The position numbers were made by a program, and so were the translations under genes. This document shows, in pieces, positions 44,161-53,667 of a stretch of 64,000 nt of DNA. Source of the DNA: CAVOAK01 sp963664465 (GTDB lineage: Bacteria > Pseudomonadota > Alphaproteobacteria > UBA8366 > CAVOAK01); the NCBI GenBank assembly GCA_963664465.2, contig CAXXSU010000015.1, forward strand, positions 434,001-498,000. Direction: 5' to 3'. Every line of letters begins with the position of its first letter. The stretch's first letter is position 1. The notes under the pieces are model-generated. The model saw nothing but the letters and a program-made list of their open reading frames with translations. It was not told the DNA's origin and ran no database searches.

Positions 44161-45222
44161 ATGGCGCGTCGGGCTGATCTCAATATCCTATGCTGGGAAG
44201 GGTATGAAGCGCCCGAACTGCTCCAGGGCTTTACAGAACAACGGGGTATCACGGCGACCGGCGAGTCGTTTCTCTCGGATGCGGCGGCGGTTGAGCGCAT
44301 CCTTTCTGACGAGCGGCAAGACTGGGATATTGTTAACCTAAACAATCCATTCGCCCGCGAGATGCTGTTTCCCGAAGGTGCTATACGCTCGATCGACAAA
44401 GCACGATTCCAGCCGCACTTCGAGTGCATGCTACCGCAGTTCTCAGAGATCTATAAATGGGCGTACAGCCGGGACGGCGGAGAACTGCTTGGCATCTGTC
44501 AACGCTTTGGCCCATTCAACCTTGTCGTCAACACGGATCGAATGGCGGCAAGAACCGCAGAGCAGCTGGGGTTCACGTTGCCAGACGACCCTTCGCTCGA
44601 CAAGCGCTACGGTGTCCTCTCCTACGACGACTTTAACGCCATGCATATATGCATTGGCGCAGGGCTCAATCCCTTCGAGCCGCACGACTCGGATGCGATC
44701 GATCGGTTTGGTGCGACGGCACGGCGTTGGTTTCAGAGTGCGGCCATCGTCACTGGAGATCACCTCGTGCTCAATGACGCGCTAATACGCGGCGACATCG
44801 ACTTCTACCTCTCCGGCGGCGTCTACACGGCGTCAACAGCCAGATTGGCCGGACATCACAATATTCGGGCGGTCACGCCGACCAGCGGACCGATCGACGG
44901 CAAGGGTGGCATCGTCTTCATGGAGATCACATCGGTCGTCGACAATGCAGCCGCCTGCCCAGACGCCGAGGATTTTCTCGAGTATTTGTTGAGTCCCGAG
45001 GTCGCGAAGAGGATGGCCTTTGCCGAAGGGACCTGCAATCCAGTGACGCAGATGGGCGATCCGGACGTATTTGCCGCATTCTCCACCGATCAGCTCAATG
45101 CCATCCAGTGGGATACGTTGGAGGACGATGTCGGTCGGTCCGCCGAATACGCGATAATTCCGAGCTATTCGGAATTGCTGCCCCGACTTGAGGCCGCTCG
45201 ACGGGAAGCAGGATGGCAATAA
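44161..45222 (+). CDS. PotD-like extracellular-type solute-binding protein lacking signal peptide
   Basis: A 353-residue protein from ATG 44161 (MARRADLNILCWEGYEAPELLQGF), the normal start of the mature polyamine-type SBP_bac_8 domain. DWDIVNLNNPFAREMLF, GPFNLVVNTDRMAAR and NIRAVTPTSGPIDGKGGIVFMEIT follow the PotD pattern. An upstream in-frame extension to 43903 exists but is not a signal peptide. Without a leader it would stay in the cytoplasm, or be a cytoplasmic sensor, or use a missed start. No permease or ATPase is adjacent. Confidence 0.78.
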   Translation: MARRADLNILCWEGYEAPELLQGFTEQRGITATGESFLSDAAAVERILSDERQDWDIVNLNNPFAREMLFPEGAIRSIDKARFQPHFECMLPQFSEIYKWAYSRDGGELLGICQRFGPFNLVVNTDRMAARTAEQLGFTLPDDPSLDKRYGVLSYDDFNAMHICIGAGLNPFEPHDSDAIDRFGATARRWFQSAAIVTGDHLVLNDALIRGDIDFYLSGGVYTASTARLAGHHNIRAVTPTSGPIDGKGGIVFMEITSVVDNAAACPDAEDFLEYLLSPEVAKRMAFAEGTCNPVTQMGDPDVFAAFSTDQLNAIQWDTLEDDVGRSAEYAIIPSYSELLPRLEAARREAGWQ

Positions 45223-45276
45223 CGACCGAATACGCCATTACCGCGATTCAGTCGATCTGTAGATGAGCGTCAGACA

Positions 45277-45300
45277 GGCGGCACCTCGATCGGTGCCGCC
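45277..45300. terminator. GC-rich hairpin between convergent genes
   Basis: GGCGGCACC (45277-45285) pairs perfectly with GGTGCCGCC (45292-45300) around a 6-base TCGATC loop. It lies between the convergent PotD-like and Rieske genes and is well placed for bidirectional termination, although no T-run follows on either side. Confidence 0.5.
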
Positions 45301-45334
45301 GGCACGCAGCATGACAATCTACAGCCTTCAACTG

Positions 45335-46543
45335 TTATGCCACGTTGTTCACGACCCAATTCTGGAAGTAGTGGACATTCGTCTCCCAGGTCGGTGAGAA
45401 CTGGACGCTGGCGTCTGCCGCCGGCGAATGCCTAGCCCGCTGCTGCAACTGCATGCAATTGAGATCTTGACTGCGGATACCGGCACGGTCCTCGAACTTC
45501 CTTGTCTTACCGAGGAACAGATCAGCGACCTGTTCGCGTCCTGCCTCGAATTCCTCACCCTCGGCCGCCTCCGGCGCAAACAGGAAGGCCATGGTCGCCC
45601 GCGTCCGGCCCGGAGCAATCGGCGTGTAGATAACCGGCGCGTATGCCTTCCCGCTAAGCGTCATGGTCGTGCTCGGGAGGAGGACGCAGGTTCCGCCTCC
45701 CGCCGGCTCCTTGTTGCCGTCGCGTCCAGGCAACGATGGCAGCTCCATTTTCCTATTGCGACGCGCCGGCCGGCTCTCAGCCGCCGTTAGAGTCAGCGTG
45801 TTATCTTCCGCCAGCATCTGGGTATAGAGCTCGCCGGTCTGGATATTCAGCTCGTCAGACATTTTCTCGAAAATGCCTTCGTGCACCCAGATATGATGGT
45901 AGACCTCCCAGTTCTCGGGAACCAACTTCCAATTGGCGTCATACTCCCAGGTCACCCGATGGCCGATCTTCATGGCATCGAAGTCATAATCGCCAAAATA
46001 CTTCTCAATCGGTGCGGCATAATCCTCGATCGGCAGCGCGTTGCCTTCCAAATTGACGAACACAACGCCGCTATAGACACCACAACGGACCGGCACCAGG
46101 CCGTTCTCCTTCTTGTCGACTGTGAAATTCTCTGAGTTCGGCGTCCCATCGAAATACGGCGTGGCGCGGAGATTGCCCTCAAGATCCCATGCCCAGGCAT
46201 GATATGGACAGCTCAGATTCGACAAACCTTGCTCGGGTTTTTCCAGAATGATCGTCGCGCGATGACGACAGACATTGTGGAAGGCCCTGACGACGTCCTT
46301 CTTGTCACGCACGATAATCAGCGGAAGGCCCGTAACCGTGACGGGTACCGCATCTCCCGGATTGGCTACATCGTCAACAAAGGCGGCACCGACCCAGGTG
46401 CGCGGAAACAGCCGTTCCTGCTCCAGGTCAAAAAAATCCTGGCTCGTATAGGCCGAAGCCGGAAGCCCTATCGCAGTCTCGATCGGCTGTTGCAGATTGG
46501 CAATCGAATCCTTGCCCAAGATATCGTCGAATGTCCGTGTCAT
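45335..46543 (-). CDS. Rieske non-heme iron oxygenase, alpha subunit
   Basis: A 402-residue protein from ATG 46543. The Rieske cluster ligands are visible: CRHRATIILEKPEQGLSNL then SCPYHAWAWDLEGNL (C-x-H and C-x2-H) near residues 80-105. The catalytic domain region VPENWEVYHHIWVHEG near residue 200 carries the iron-binding His pair. It is similar to GbcA/CntA-type oxygenases. No reductase gene is nearby. Confidence 0.88.
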   Translation of the reverse strand: MTRTFDDILGKDSIANLQQPIETAIGLPASAYTSQDFFDLEQERLFPRTWVGAAFVDDVANPGDAVPVTVTGLPLIIVRDKKDVVRAFHNVCRHRATIILEKPEQGLSNLSCPYHAWAWDLEGNLRATPYFDGTPNSENFTVDKKENGLVPVRCGVYSGVVFVNLEGNALPIEDYAAPIEKYFGDYDFDAMKIGHRVTWEYDANWKLVPENWEVYHHIWVHEGIFEKMSDELNIQTGELYTQMLAEDNTLTLTAAESRPARRNRKMELPSLPGRDGNKEPAGGGTCVLLPSTTMTLSGKAYAPVIYTPIAPGRTRATMAFLFAPEAAEGEEFEAGREQVADLFLGKTRKFEDRAGIRSQDLNCMQLQQRARHSPAADASVQFSPTWETNVHYFQNWVVNNVA

Positions 46544-46719
46544 TTGAAAGCCCCTTGCTGAAAAGATGTCAGGCAAGGTCTGATCAGGCGCTTCCGGTCG
46601 CATTGACATAGATCAAATGAAGCGGATTCCAGCGCTAAATCAGAACGCGCGATCGTTGTTGCGACATTTGCCGCATGCTAAAGATGCAACGACCGCAAAC
46701 CTGATAGGGAGAAACATTT

Positions 46720-47115
46720 ATGGCTCGTAAAGCCGCGTTCTTTGGTGTGCCATGGGAAGAAACCGGTGGCTATGCGCGGGCGGTCCGCGTTGGAAATCTA
46801 GTCGATGTCGGTATGACAACGGCCGCCGCACCCGACGGTACGATCCTTTACCCGGGCGACGTCTATATGCAGACGAAAGAAGCCTTGCGCATCATTGGCA
46901 ATGCACTCAATGAAGTCGGTGCATCGTTCGAAGATGTCTTTCGAACCCGAATGTACCTGGAGGATATGTCACGGTGGGAAGAAGCGGCCCGCGCCCACGC
47001 TGAGGTTTTCAAGGACATACGACCAACGACCGGTTGGGTCGGGATGAGCAGCTTCTTCACCGACGGAATTGCCGCTGAAGTCGACGCCATGGCCTATATC
47101 GAAGACGGCGAATGA
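46720..47115 (+). CDS. RidA-family protein lacking the usual arginine
   Basis: A 131-residue protein with GGGAGAAAC upstream. RidA features: VGNLVDVGMTTAAAPDGTILYPGDVYMQTKEALRIIGNALNEVGASFEDVFRTRMYLEDMSRW and IAAEVDAMAYIE. Where active deaminases have RPARS-x-V, this has RPTTGWVGMSS, so the substrate-binding Arg is absent although a C-terminal Glu is kept. It is therefore likely a Rid4-7-type paralogue of unproved activity, not a classical RidA. Followed by a GST gene. Confidence 0.82.
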   Translation: MARKAAFFGVPWEETGGYARAVRVGNLVDVGMTTAAAPDGTILYPGDVYMQTKEALRIIGNALNEVGASFEDVFRTRMYLEDMSRWEEAARAHAEVFKDIRPTTGWVGMSSFFTDGIAAEVDAMAYIEDGE

Positions 47116-47177
47116 CGGGTCGATCATGACGCTTCATCCCCGTTCGATGCCCAACGCTTGAGATAGAGTTATCCCCG

Positions 47178-47831
47178 GTGATTTTCTATACCTCAGACGT
47201 CTCGGTTTTTGGCGCAAAGGTCGCCATCGTCATGGCTGCCAAGGGTATCGAGGCGGAGCGCCGGGATCCGCCAGGTGGAGAGGGTTCCGACGATTACAGG
47301 AAACTCGTGCCAGCAGGTACCTGTCCTGCGCTGGTCGATGGCACATTCGTTGTGAGCGAATCCGAAGTCATCGCGGAATACCTTGAAGAGGCTTACCCCG
47401 AGCCGACACTGATGCCGGGAGAAGCCAAACTGCATTCCCAAATCCGCTTCTTCTCGCGGTTCCACGATTTCTATATCGAGCCGCCAGTCCGCACACTATT
47501 CCGGCAAGTGGATCCGCGAATTCAAGACATGGATGTCGTGCTTCCAGCGGCCGAGCAGTTGCACCACCGCCTTGCACAGTTGGACGCACTTGTTAAACCG
47601 CAACCCTATCTAGCGACGAAGACTCTAAGCCTCGCGGATTGTGGATTTCCAGCCACACTGATGCAGGCGGACATTATTCTGGAGGCATTGGGAATGAATC
47701 CGAAGCCGACCCGCAAGATCGCCAAGTGGCGCGACACATTGGAGGCGCATCCCGCTGTCGAGAGTGTGATGAAAAGCTTTCGGCCAGCCTCGATCGCCTG
47801 GTTTGAAAGCAAACTTAATATGCTTGGGTGA
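47178..47831 (+). CDS. Glutathione S-transferase family protein
   Basis: A 217-residue protein starting at GTG 47178. The N-terminal thioredoxin-like domain reads MIFYTSDVSVFGAKVAIVMAAKGIEAER, with Ser in place of Tyr typical of bacterial classes, and LVPAGTCPALVDGTFVVSESEVIAEYLEEAYP, including the cis-Pro and the SESEVIAEYL glutathione-binding motif. The C-terminal helical domain includes ATKTLSLADCGFPATL with the conserved SLAD N-capping Asp. It conjugates glutathione or isomerises electrophiles. Confidence 0.9.
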   Translation: MIFYTSDVSVFGAKVAIVMAAKGIEAERRDPPGGEGSDDYRKLVPAGTCPALVDGTFVVSESEVIAEYLEEAYPEPTLMPGEAKLHSQIRFFSRFHDFYIEPPVRTLFRQVDPRIQDMDVVLPAAEQLHHRLAQLDALVKPQPYLATKTLSLADCGFPATLMQADIILEALGMNPKPTRKIAKWRDTLEAHPAVESVMKSFRPASIAWFESKLNMLG

Positions 47832-47847
47832 GCCGCCCAGACAGTTG

Positions 47848-48870
47848 CTACAGCAACCGGTCCCGGGAGATATCGATCGACAGGCTGAAGAGATAATCGC
47901 CACACTCGGTAACCGCCGGTACGCGCTGCGTCAGAACGATGCCATCACTTTCAAACGCAACCTCGACAGCGTCGGCATCGGGGTTGTCCCTTGGATGCAA
48001 ACAACCGGCTTTCTGACCGGCGACGACATCGTCACCAAGCTCGCTATAGGGCTCAAACAGTCCGTTGACCGGCGCATGCACGTGGTAGCGAGGTCCCGGC
48101 ATCTCAACAAAGCGTGTCGCTGCAGCAACGCTGCTGGAGGAACCGGCTTCCAAAATACCCAAATGCTGCAACACCCGGTTGACGCCTTGGTTGCCGATCT
48201 CAAGCGCATCGAGGTTGACGGTGCCACATCCTCCGAGTTCTGTCGCCAACATCGCGACGCCCTGCGCGTCGGCCGACGACAACAATGAGCCAAGCCCGGG
48301 GCCGCCCGGAACGACGACGGTCAAGGGCGCCCCGAACGCCTCGGTAATGGCCAGCTTGCGCGCCTTGAGCTCCTTGTCACCACCATTGCGCAAAAAGGCG
48401 CATGGAATGTACTCGGAAGCGAAGCCACCTGAATGAAGATCGAGACCAGCATCGCACATTGGCAGTATCTGACTGCTTACGTAGTCGGCGATCGCTAATG
48501 TCGGCGTCCCGTTAGGGTCACCTGGGAACACCCGGTTCATATTTCCGTCGTCCAAAGGCGATACCCTGGCGAGGTCGAGAACGGCCGGATAGTTGAGCGC
48601 CGGCATGATGATCAGGCGGCCGTTTAGTTGCGCCGGGTCCACGTCGCGCATCAAATGCCGCAGGATGATCTGGCCCTCATACTCGTCGCCATGCGTGCCA
48701 GCGGTGAGCAATACCGTTGGACCCGTACCGCCGGCAAGGACGGTAATGGGCACGGGAATCATGCCATAAGCGTGGCGATTGTCGGAATAAAGGAGGCGGA
48801 GAAACGAGTTCTGCCGCCCCTTTTTATCGAAATCAAGGTCGCAGGAGATACTCGACGGAGTCGCGCTCAT
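47848..48870 (-). CDS. Succinylglutamate desuccinylase/aspartoacylase family deacylase (DoeB/EutE-like)
   Basis: A 340-residue protein from ATG 48870. The zinc-site motif TAGTHGDEYEGQIILRHLM near residue 60 and DAGLDLHSGGFASEYIPCAF near 160 give the His, Glu and His ligands. The C-terminal portion with HAPVNGLFEPYSELGDDVVAGQKAGCL is a biotinyl-like barrel typical of the M14-like DoeB group, which deacetylates N-acetyldiaminobutyrate in ectoine degradation. Directly downstream of two amino-acid permease genes, so the substrate is probably imported by them. Confidence 0.85.
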   Translation of the reverse strand: MSATPSSISCDLDFDKKGRQNSFLRLLYSDNRHAYGMIPVPITVLAGGTGPTVLLTAGTHGDEYEGQIILRHLMRDVDPAQLNGRLIIMPALNYPAVLDLARVSPLDDGNMNRVFPGDPNGTPTLAIADYVSSQILPMCDAGLDLHSGGFASEYIPCAFLRNGGDKELKARKLAITEAFGAPLTVVVPGGPGLGSLLSSADAQGVAMLATELGGCGTVNLDALEIGNQGVNRVLQHLGILEAGSSSSVAAATRFVEMPGPRYHVHAPVNGLFEPYSELGDDVVAGQKAGCLHPRDNPDADAVEVAFESDGIVLTQRVPAVTECGDYLFSLSIDISRDRLL

Positions 48871-48905
48871 CACTGCTCACATCTGCACCAACGCCGGGAA
48901 GTGCT

Positions 48906-49820
48906 TTAGCCTCGCGACGCCGCCATCCTGACCTCGAGCTTGGCAAACAAACGAGCCAATCCCCAGCAGATGACGAAGTAGATTACCGCGGCAGTTATCC
49001 ACACCTCGAACACACGCGTCGTCGATACCGCCACCTCGACTGACAGGAAGGTGAGTTCCTGAATTGAGATAAGGGAGACGATCGAGGAATCTTTGATGGT
49101 CTGGATGAACTGGTTGCAGAGTGGAGGTACGATCTTCTGGATGGCCTGCGGCATGACGACGTAGCGCAGCAGCTGGAACCTGTTCAGGCCGATGCTGGTG
49201 CCGGCTTCCCATTGCCCCCGGGGAACCGACTGAATGCCCGCACGCACGATTTCGGTGACGTAAGCGCCTTCAAATAAGGCCAGACACATGAGGCCCGACA
49301 GGAAGTTCGCGAACAAATTCGCCTGGCCGAACAACACTTCCACGATAGAGATCGCCGTCGGCGACGCGTGATGGACAAAGTCATCCGCGCCAATTAGCGG
49401 CATGATTTGATCGCTGAGGAAGAAATAGAAGATGAAGATAAATACCAGCGGCGGCATGTTGCGAACGAATTCCACATATGCCCGCCCAAGCAACCGCAGG
49501 AACAAGCTCGGACTGACGCGGAACAAGCCGAAAATGGTGCCCAAGATGGCCGCGGCCACGATCGACCAGATAGACAAGCGGATCGTGATGAAGAAACCCT
49601 GCACAATCAGATTTTGAACCCAGCGTCCTTCCTCCACGTCCCAGCGGAAGATATAGACCGGGATTGTGTTCCAATCCCAATTGTAATGCAGGACCGTATT
49701 TACCTGAATGTATACGTACCATACGGCCGCAGCGACTGCCGCGATGACGACAAAATCAAGCCAATGAACCTGTATTTTACCGTCTTGGCGCCGAGGCTGA
49801 AATATTTCTGCGTATGACAT
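48906..49820 (-). CDS. Polar amino-acid ABC transporter permease
   Basis: A 304-residue membrane protein. The amino-acid permease pattern is clear: GFFITIRLSIWSIVAAAILGTIFGL, RAYVEFVRNMPPLVFIFIFYFFL, and the EAA loop GAYVTEIVRAGIQSVPRGQWEAGTSIGLNRFQLLRYVVMPQA near residues 195-240. Paired with the second permease gene 33 bases away in the same orientation. Confidence 0.92.
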   Translation of the reverse strand: MSYAEIFQPRRQDGKIQVHWLDFVVIAAVAAAVWYVYIQVNTVLHYNWDWNTIPVYIFRWDVEEGRWVQNLIVQGFFITIRLSIWSIVAAAILGTIFGLFRVSPSLFLRLLGRAYVEFVRNMPPLVFIFIFYFFLSDQIMPLIGADDFVHHASPTAISIVEVLFGQANLFANFLSGLMCLALFEGAYVTEIVRAGIQSVPRGQWEAGTSIGLNRFQLLRYVVMPQAIQKIVPPLCNQFIQTIKDSSIVSLISIQELTFLSVEVAVSTTRVFEVWITAAVIYFVICWGLARLFAKLEVRMAASRG

Positions 49821-49853
49821 GCCAATCTTCCTAAATGATCAAATACGACGGCC

Positions 49854-50702
49854 TTACCAACTCCGTTTCCGTATCCGATATTCCATGTAGTTCACAACCG
49901 ACGACAGCGTGATCGTCATCGAGAGATAGATCGCCGCCACAGTGAACCAGATTTCGAAGCTGAGGAACGTGTCTGCAATGATGTTGCGGCCTTCGGTGGT
50001 CAGATCGAAGATCGCGATCACGCTGACAATTGAAGAATGCTTGATCAGATTAACAAACAAACCAGTCAAAGGCGGCAACATGATTGGAATTGCCTGCGGC
50101 AAGACGACATAGCGATAGGTGTCACGCTGTGTCAGCCCAATGCTGGCCGATGCTTCCCACTGCCCGCGTTCGACCGACTGAATGCCGGCCCGGATAATCT
50201 CGGCGGCAAATGATCCTTCGTAGAGGGCCAGCGCGATGATTCCGGTCCACAGGCGATCGATACCAATGATCGGCGAAATCACAAAATACATAAGGTAAAT
50301 CTGAACCAGGAGTGGTGTGTTCCGAATAACTTCGAGATAAGTCACCGCCAGGACCCGGCCAGCCAGCGAATTGGACATCTTGAAGAGAGCCGTAACCAGT
50401 CCGACGCCAATCGAAATAAGCACAGCCCAGGCCGCAATTTCCAATGTCACCAGCACACCGTGGACGAACTCGCCCCAAATCAACTCACCGTCAACAACGC
50501 GCCAGAAATATTTGGGTACGCGATACCACTGCCAATTATAGCCCATGCTCTGGGCGCCCTGGAGCGTCAGCCAAATCATGCCAGCGCCTAGAGCGATAAC
50601 CTGAGCTATATCGATTAGTGGTGACTTCTGGCCCTTTCGTCCCAAGACGATCCGGCGAATTAGATTTATTTCGGCGGGATTAACTCCAGCGGGAGCTACC
50701 AT
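49854..50702 (-). CDS. Polar amino-acid ABC transporter permease
   Basis: A 282-residue membrane protein with FVHGVLVTLEIAAWAVLISIGVGLVTAL, VTYLEVIRNTPLLVQIYLMYFV and the EAA loop EGSFAAEIIRAGIQSVERGQWEASASIGLTQRDTYRYVVLPQA. With the next permease it would form the heterodimeric channel of a histidine/glutamine/ectoine-type importer. Confidence 0.92.
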   Translation of the reverse strand: MVAPAGVNPAEINLIRRIVLGRKGQKSPLIDIAQVIALGAGMIWLTLQGAQSMGYNWQWYRVPKYFWRVVDGELIWGEFVHGVLVTLEIAAWAVLISIGVGLVTALFKMSNSLAGRVLAVTYLEVIRNTPLLVQIYLMYFVISPIIGIDRLWTGIIALALYEGSFAAEIIRAGIQSVERGQWEASASIGLTQRDTYRYVVLPQAIPIMLPPLTGLFVNLIKHSSIVSVIAIFDLTTEGRNIIADTFLSFEIWFTVAAIYLSMTITLSSVVNYMEYRIRKRSW

Positions 50703-51131
50703 GTCGTCTGCCTCATACCTGCTTCGTTCAACATGTTATCAAGATGTTAGCCATCTCTATTCGGAAGTCCAGTTTGTCCTATATGAATTCTGAGCGTAAG
50801 GCAACGCAGATACGCGGGGATTCTGCCCCGTGTGAAGCGACAACTCGTCGCGCCGCCCGATCTCGGGTCGGTGCACATGTCCTGCCGGCACCAACTACCC
50901 AACTCCCCTAACCTGCCTTCACCTTGAGTTATCCATAGGTTCTCTGACGTTTTCAATATTCATATATGTCCAAATTGCTGGCTGCGAGGCCGCCGAACTG
51001 GCGGTGATGTCTATATCCGCTCACCCTCAGATAACAACATTGTGTTGAGCCGCAATTCCGATGCATATCAAATGCACCTCGATTCCGGCCAGTTGCCCGG
51101 ACGTTTTCAATGGCGATTCTAGCCGCGGTTT
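50703..51131. other. 429-base gap within the ABC/Rieske cluster
   Basis: No open frame with family resemblance or coding bias was found. The region is less GC-rich than its neighbours, with a small CGGGG-attctg-CCCCG hairpin near 50816-50831. It may hold the promoter of the two minus-strand permeases, but I cannot assign one. Confidence 0.5.
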
Positions 51132-52571
51132 TTACTGCGCGAGGAGTTTTCTGACGCGCTTCTCGATCTCCGCCTCGCGCTCTTCATGCGCGAATGGCAG
51201 CGTCTCGACGACGATCTTGCCGACCTTGCGTCCTAAATCCTCCTGCGCCTGATGGTCATCGACGTTGGATTTCGCGACCTTGACGATGACATCGCCGGAC
51301 ATTGTCGGAATTCGTCCATCGGCGTTCTTGGTGGGTGCCGGCGGCTCCTTACCCTTCTTAAGATCGCGAATGCCGCGCTTGAGCATCACCCGCAACATGG
51401 CAACGCCGGTATCCGACCAACCCAAATGTTCGAGCTTGTGGACGGTGATGGGACCCTGGCCAATTTGCGCTTCATAGTCGCTGGGCTCGCGTTGCCCCTC
51501 CTCGTAGGACCGCTCGCCTTCGACCTGGCCTACGAAGTCCACCGCATTGAGTCCGACTTTCGTCTTATCTCCTTTGCCTCCCGGATCGACTTTATCGTTG
51601 AAATGGCGCCAGGCAATGAGTTTGCAGCGTGTATTATCGACCGGCACGACCCACTTGGTGATCCCTGCGCGCGGGAAAAAGGTCTCGCGATTGGCATCTT
51701 GATAGACGTCCGGCGGCTGGGCGAAGTTCGGTAGCCAGCATTCCGCCGTCCTGGTCCAGATATACTCGTTCCAACGCCGTGTATTGGTCAGATAGATACC
51801 CGTCCGCTCTTTCATGCGGTGCCACTCGATAATTCCCTTCGCACCCCAGGCCGGATTGAACTGAGCCCGCGTGACCCGGGTGTGCAGGAAAACGCTATGG
51901 ATCGGGTCCATCGGGTTCTCGGTCACCTGCAGCCAGTTGCACGGCATGTCGAGGGAGTAGGGCACCATGTCGTCGTCGGGCATATCCATGGTGTCGTAGA
52001 TCGGGAACTCGGGCTTGAGTTCCGGCGGGCCGAAATACGCAAAGACCAGGCCCTTGTATTCGTGCGCCGGATAGGCGCCGTGCGCCAGCGTGTGCCGGAT
52101 CGGGCTGTCCTCGGGCTCGCCCGGCGTCTCCAGGATCGTGCCGTCGACATCAAACAGCCAGCCGTGATAGCAGCAGCGGATGCCATGCTCGGCGATCACG
52201 CCATACTCGAGCGAGGTACGGCGGTGGCTGCATTGCCGGTGCAACAGCCCGACGTCGCCTGACAAGTCGCGGAAGACGACCAGATCCTCGCCCATGATGC
52301 GCACACCCAGCGGCAGATCGGTGAGCTGCTCCGACATGCAGACCGGCTGCCAAAACCGGCGCAGATACTCGCCGCACGGTGTTCCTGGATCGGTGTGTGT
52401 CAGTTCGGCGTCTTCTTCCCCCGTCGCCCACCGGAGATACCCGTTGTAGGGTATGTTCATCACATCCAATTTCGCATCCATCCCAACCTGCCCTATTCCA
52501 GCTTTTGGTCCGCCCACACGCGCATCATCCGTCGCGCCAGTACTGTGGTCAAGTGGAGCTGTCGCTTGCAT
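51132..52571 (-). CDS. Rieske oxygenase of the phthalate 4,5-dioxygenase type
   Basis: A 479-residue protein; starts at 52571 or at in-frame ATG 52481. Rieske ligands lie in QCSHRRTSLEYG and RCCYHGWLFDVDG (near residues 110-135); CNWLQVTENPMDPIHSVFLHTR (near 210-230) gives the two iron His. The N-terminal DAELTHTDPGTPCGEYLRRFWQPV matches the phthalate dioxygenase group. It sits between the ABC ATPase and the permeases, all minus strand, suggesting it acts on the imported compound. Confidence 0.9.
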   Translation of the reverse strand: MQATAPLDHSTGATDDARVGGPKAGIGQVGMDAKLDVMNIPYNGYLRWATGEEDAELTHTDPGTPCGEYLRRFWQPVCMSEQLTDLPLGVRIMGEDLVVFRDLSGDVGLLHRQCSHRRTSLEYGVIAEHGIRCCYHGWLFDVDGTILETPGEPEDSPIRHTLAHGAYPAHEYKGLVFAYFGPPELKPEFPIYDTMDMPDDDMVPYSLDMPCNWLQVTENPMDPIHSVFLHTRVTRAQFNPAWGAKGIIEWHRMKERTGIYLTNTRRWNEYIWTRTAECWLPNFAQPPDVYQDANRETFFPRAGITKWVVPVDNTRCKLIAWRHFNDKVDPGGKGDKTKVGLNAVDFVGQVEGERSYEEGQREPSDYEAQIGQGPITVHKLEHLGWSDTGVAMLRVMLKRGIRDLKKGKEPPAPTKNADGRIPTMSGDVIVKVAKSNVDDHQAQEDLGRKVGKIVVETLPFAHEEREAEIEKRVRKLLAQ

Positions 52572-52656
52572 GGCAAAGAATTCGGGGCGCAGGCTCGTTC
52601 GCGTGCGCCCCCCAATTTCGCCACCAACCGGAACAAGCCGGCAGTGAGCCGGAACC

Positions 52657-53394
52657 CTAGTGAATGAGGATTTGGCTCAGGAATAGCTTCGTGCGGTCGC
52701 TCTTCGGATTCGTGAAGAATACATCCGGCTCCGCTTTTTCAACGATCTCCGCCTGATCCATGAAGACCATGGAATTCGCAACAGTCTTTGCAAATCCCAT
52801 CTCATGGGTCACAACGATCATCGTCATACCGGATTCTGCGAGCTCTACCATGACGTCGAGCACCTCTTTGATCATCTCCGGATCGAGCGCCGACGTCGGC
52901 TCATCAAACAGCATGATCTTTGGTTCCATGCATAGCGACCGTGCAATCGCCACGCGCTGTTGCTGGCCGCCCGACAAAGCGGTCGGAAATTTCGCCGCCT
53001 GTTCAGGGATATGGACCCGCTCGAGGTAGCGCATAGCCAGTTCTTCGGATTCCTTCTTACTCATACCGCGCGCGCGCACTGGCGCAAGCATCAAGTTTTC
53101 AAGCACCGTCAGATGCGGAAACAGGTTGAAATTCTGGAACACGATGCCGACTTCACGACGTACCGCCGTGACGTTCTTCATATCTTCCGTCAATTCGATG
53201 CCGTCGACTGTGATCTTTCCTGCCTGGTGCACTTCCAAGCGATTGATGCACCGGATCATCGTCGACTTACCCGAACCCGAAGGGCCACAGACAACCATCC
53301 GCTCACCCTGCGCGACCGTAAGATTAATGTCGCGAAGTGCTTGGAAGTCGCCGAACCACTTTCCGACCCCTTCTAATTCGATAATAGCCGACAT
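52657..53394 (-). CDS. Polar amino-acid ABC transporter ATP-binding protein
   Basis: A 245-residue ATPase of the GlnQ/HisP class. Walker A is VVCGPSGSGKSTMIRCINRLE, the signature is LSGGQQQRVAIARSLCMEPKI and Walker B is IMLFDEPTSALDPEMI, with VTHEMGFAKTVANSMVFMDQAEIVE as H-loop region. It is the first gene of the minus-strand cluster down to 47848, with a Rieske gene between it and its presumed permeases. Confidence 0.94.
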   Translation of the reverse strand: MSAIIELEGVGKWFGDFQALRDINLTVAQGERMVVCGPSGSGKSTMIRCINRLEVHQAGKITVDGIELTEDMKNVTAVRREVGIVFQNFNLFPHLTVLENLMLAPVRARGMSKKESEELAMRYLERVHIPEQAAKFPTALSGGQQQRVAIARSLCMEPKIMLFDEPTSALDPEMIKEVLDVMVELAESGMTMIVVTHEMGFAKTVANSMVFMDQAEIVEKAEPDVFFTNPKSDRTKLFLSQILIH

Positions 53395-53667
53395 CTATTC
53401 GATCTCCCGATATTGGCGAAAGTCTCACACAGCGCCGCTTAACCCTCGCGCCGCCTGCAATTTTCCTGAGCCTCCAAAAACAAGGCGCGGAGTATACGCG
53501 CTCTGGTAGTGAATGAAAGTCAGAATATAGCGCGACATGGTGTCGCGACATGATCGCTCGCTGAAATGTGAAGATGACGCCGTTCAATGCGTCCGCCTAC
53601 GATTGCTGTTGATGTGCCGGCGGCTAGGACTTAAAGGACGGCTCTGGCTTAATCTAGGAGCAAGCAC

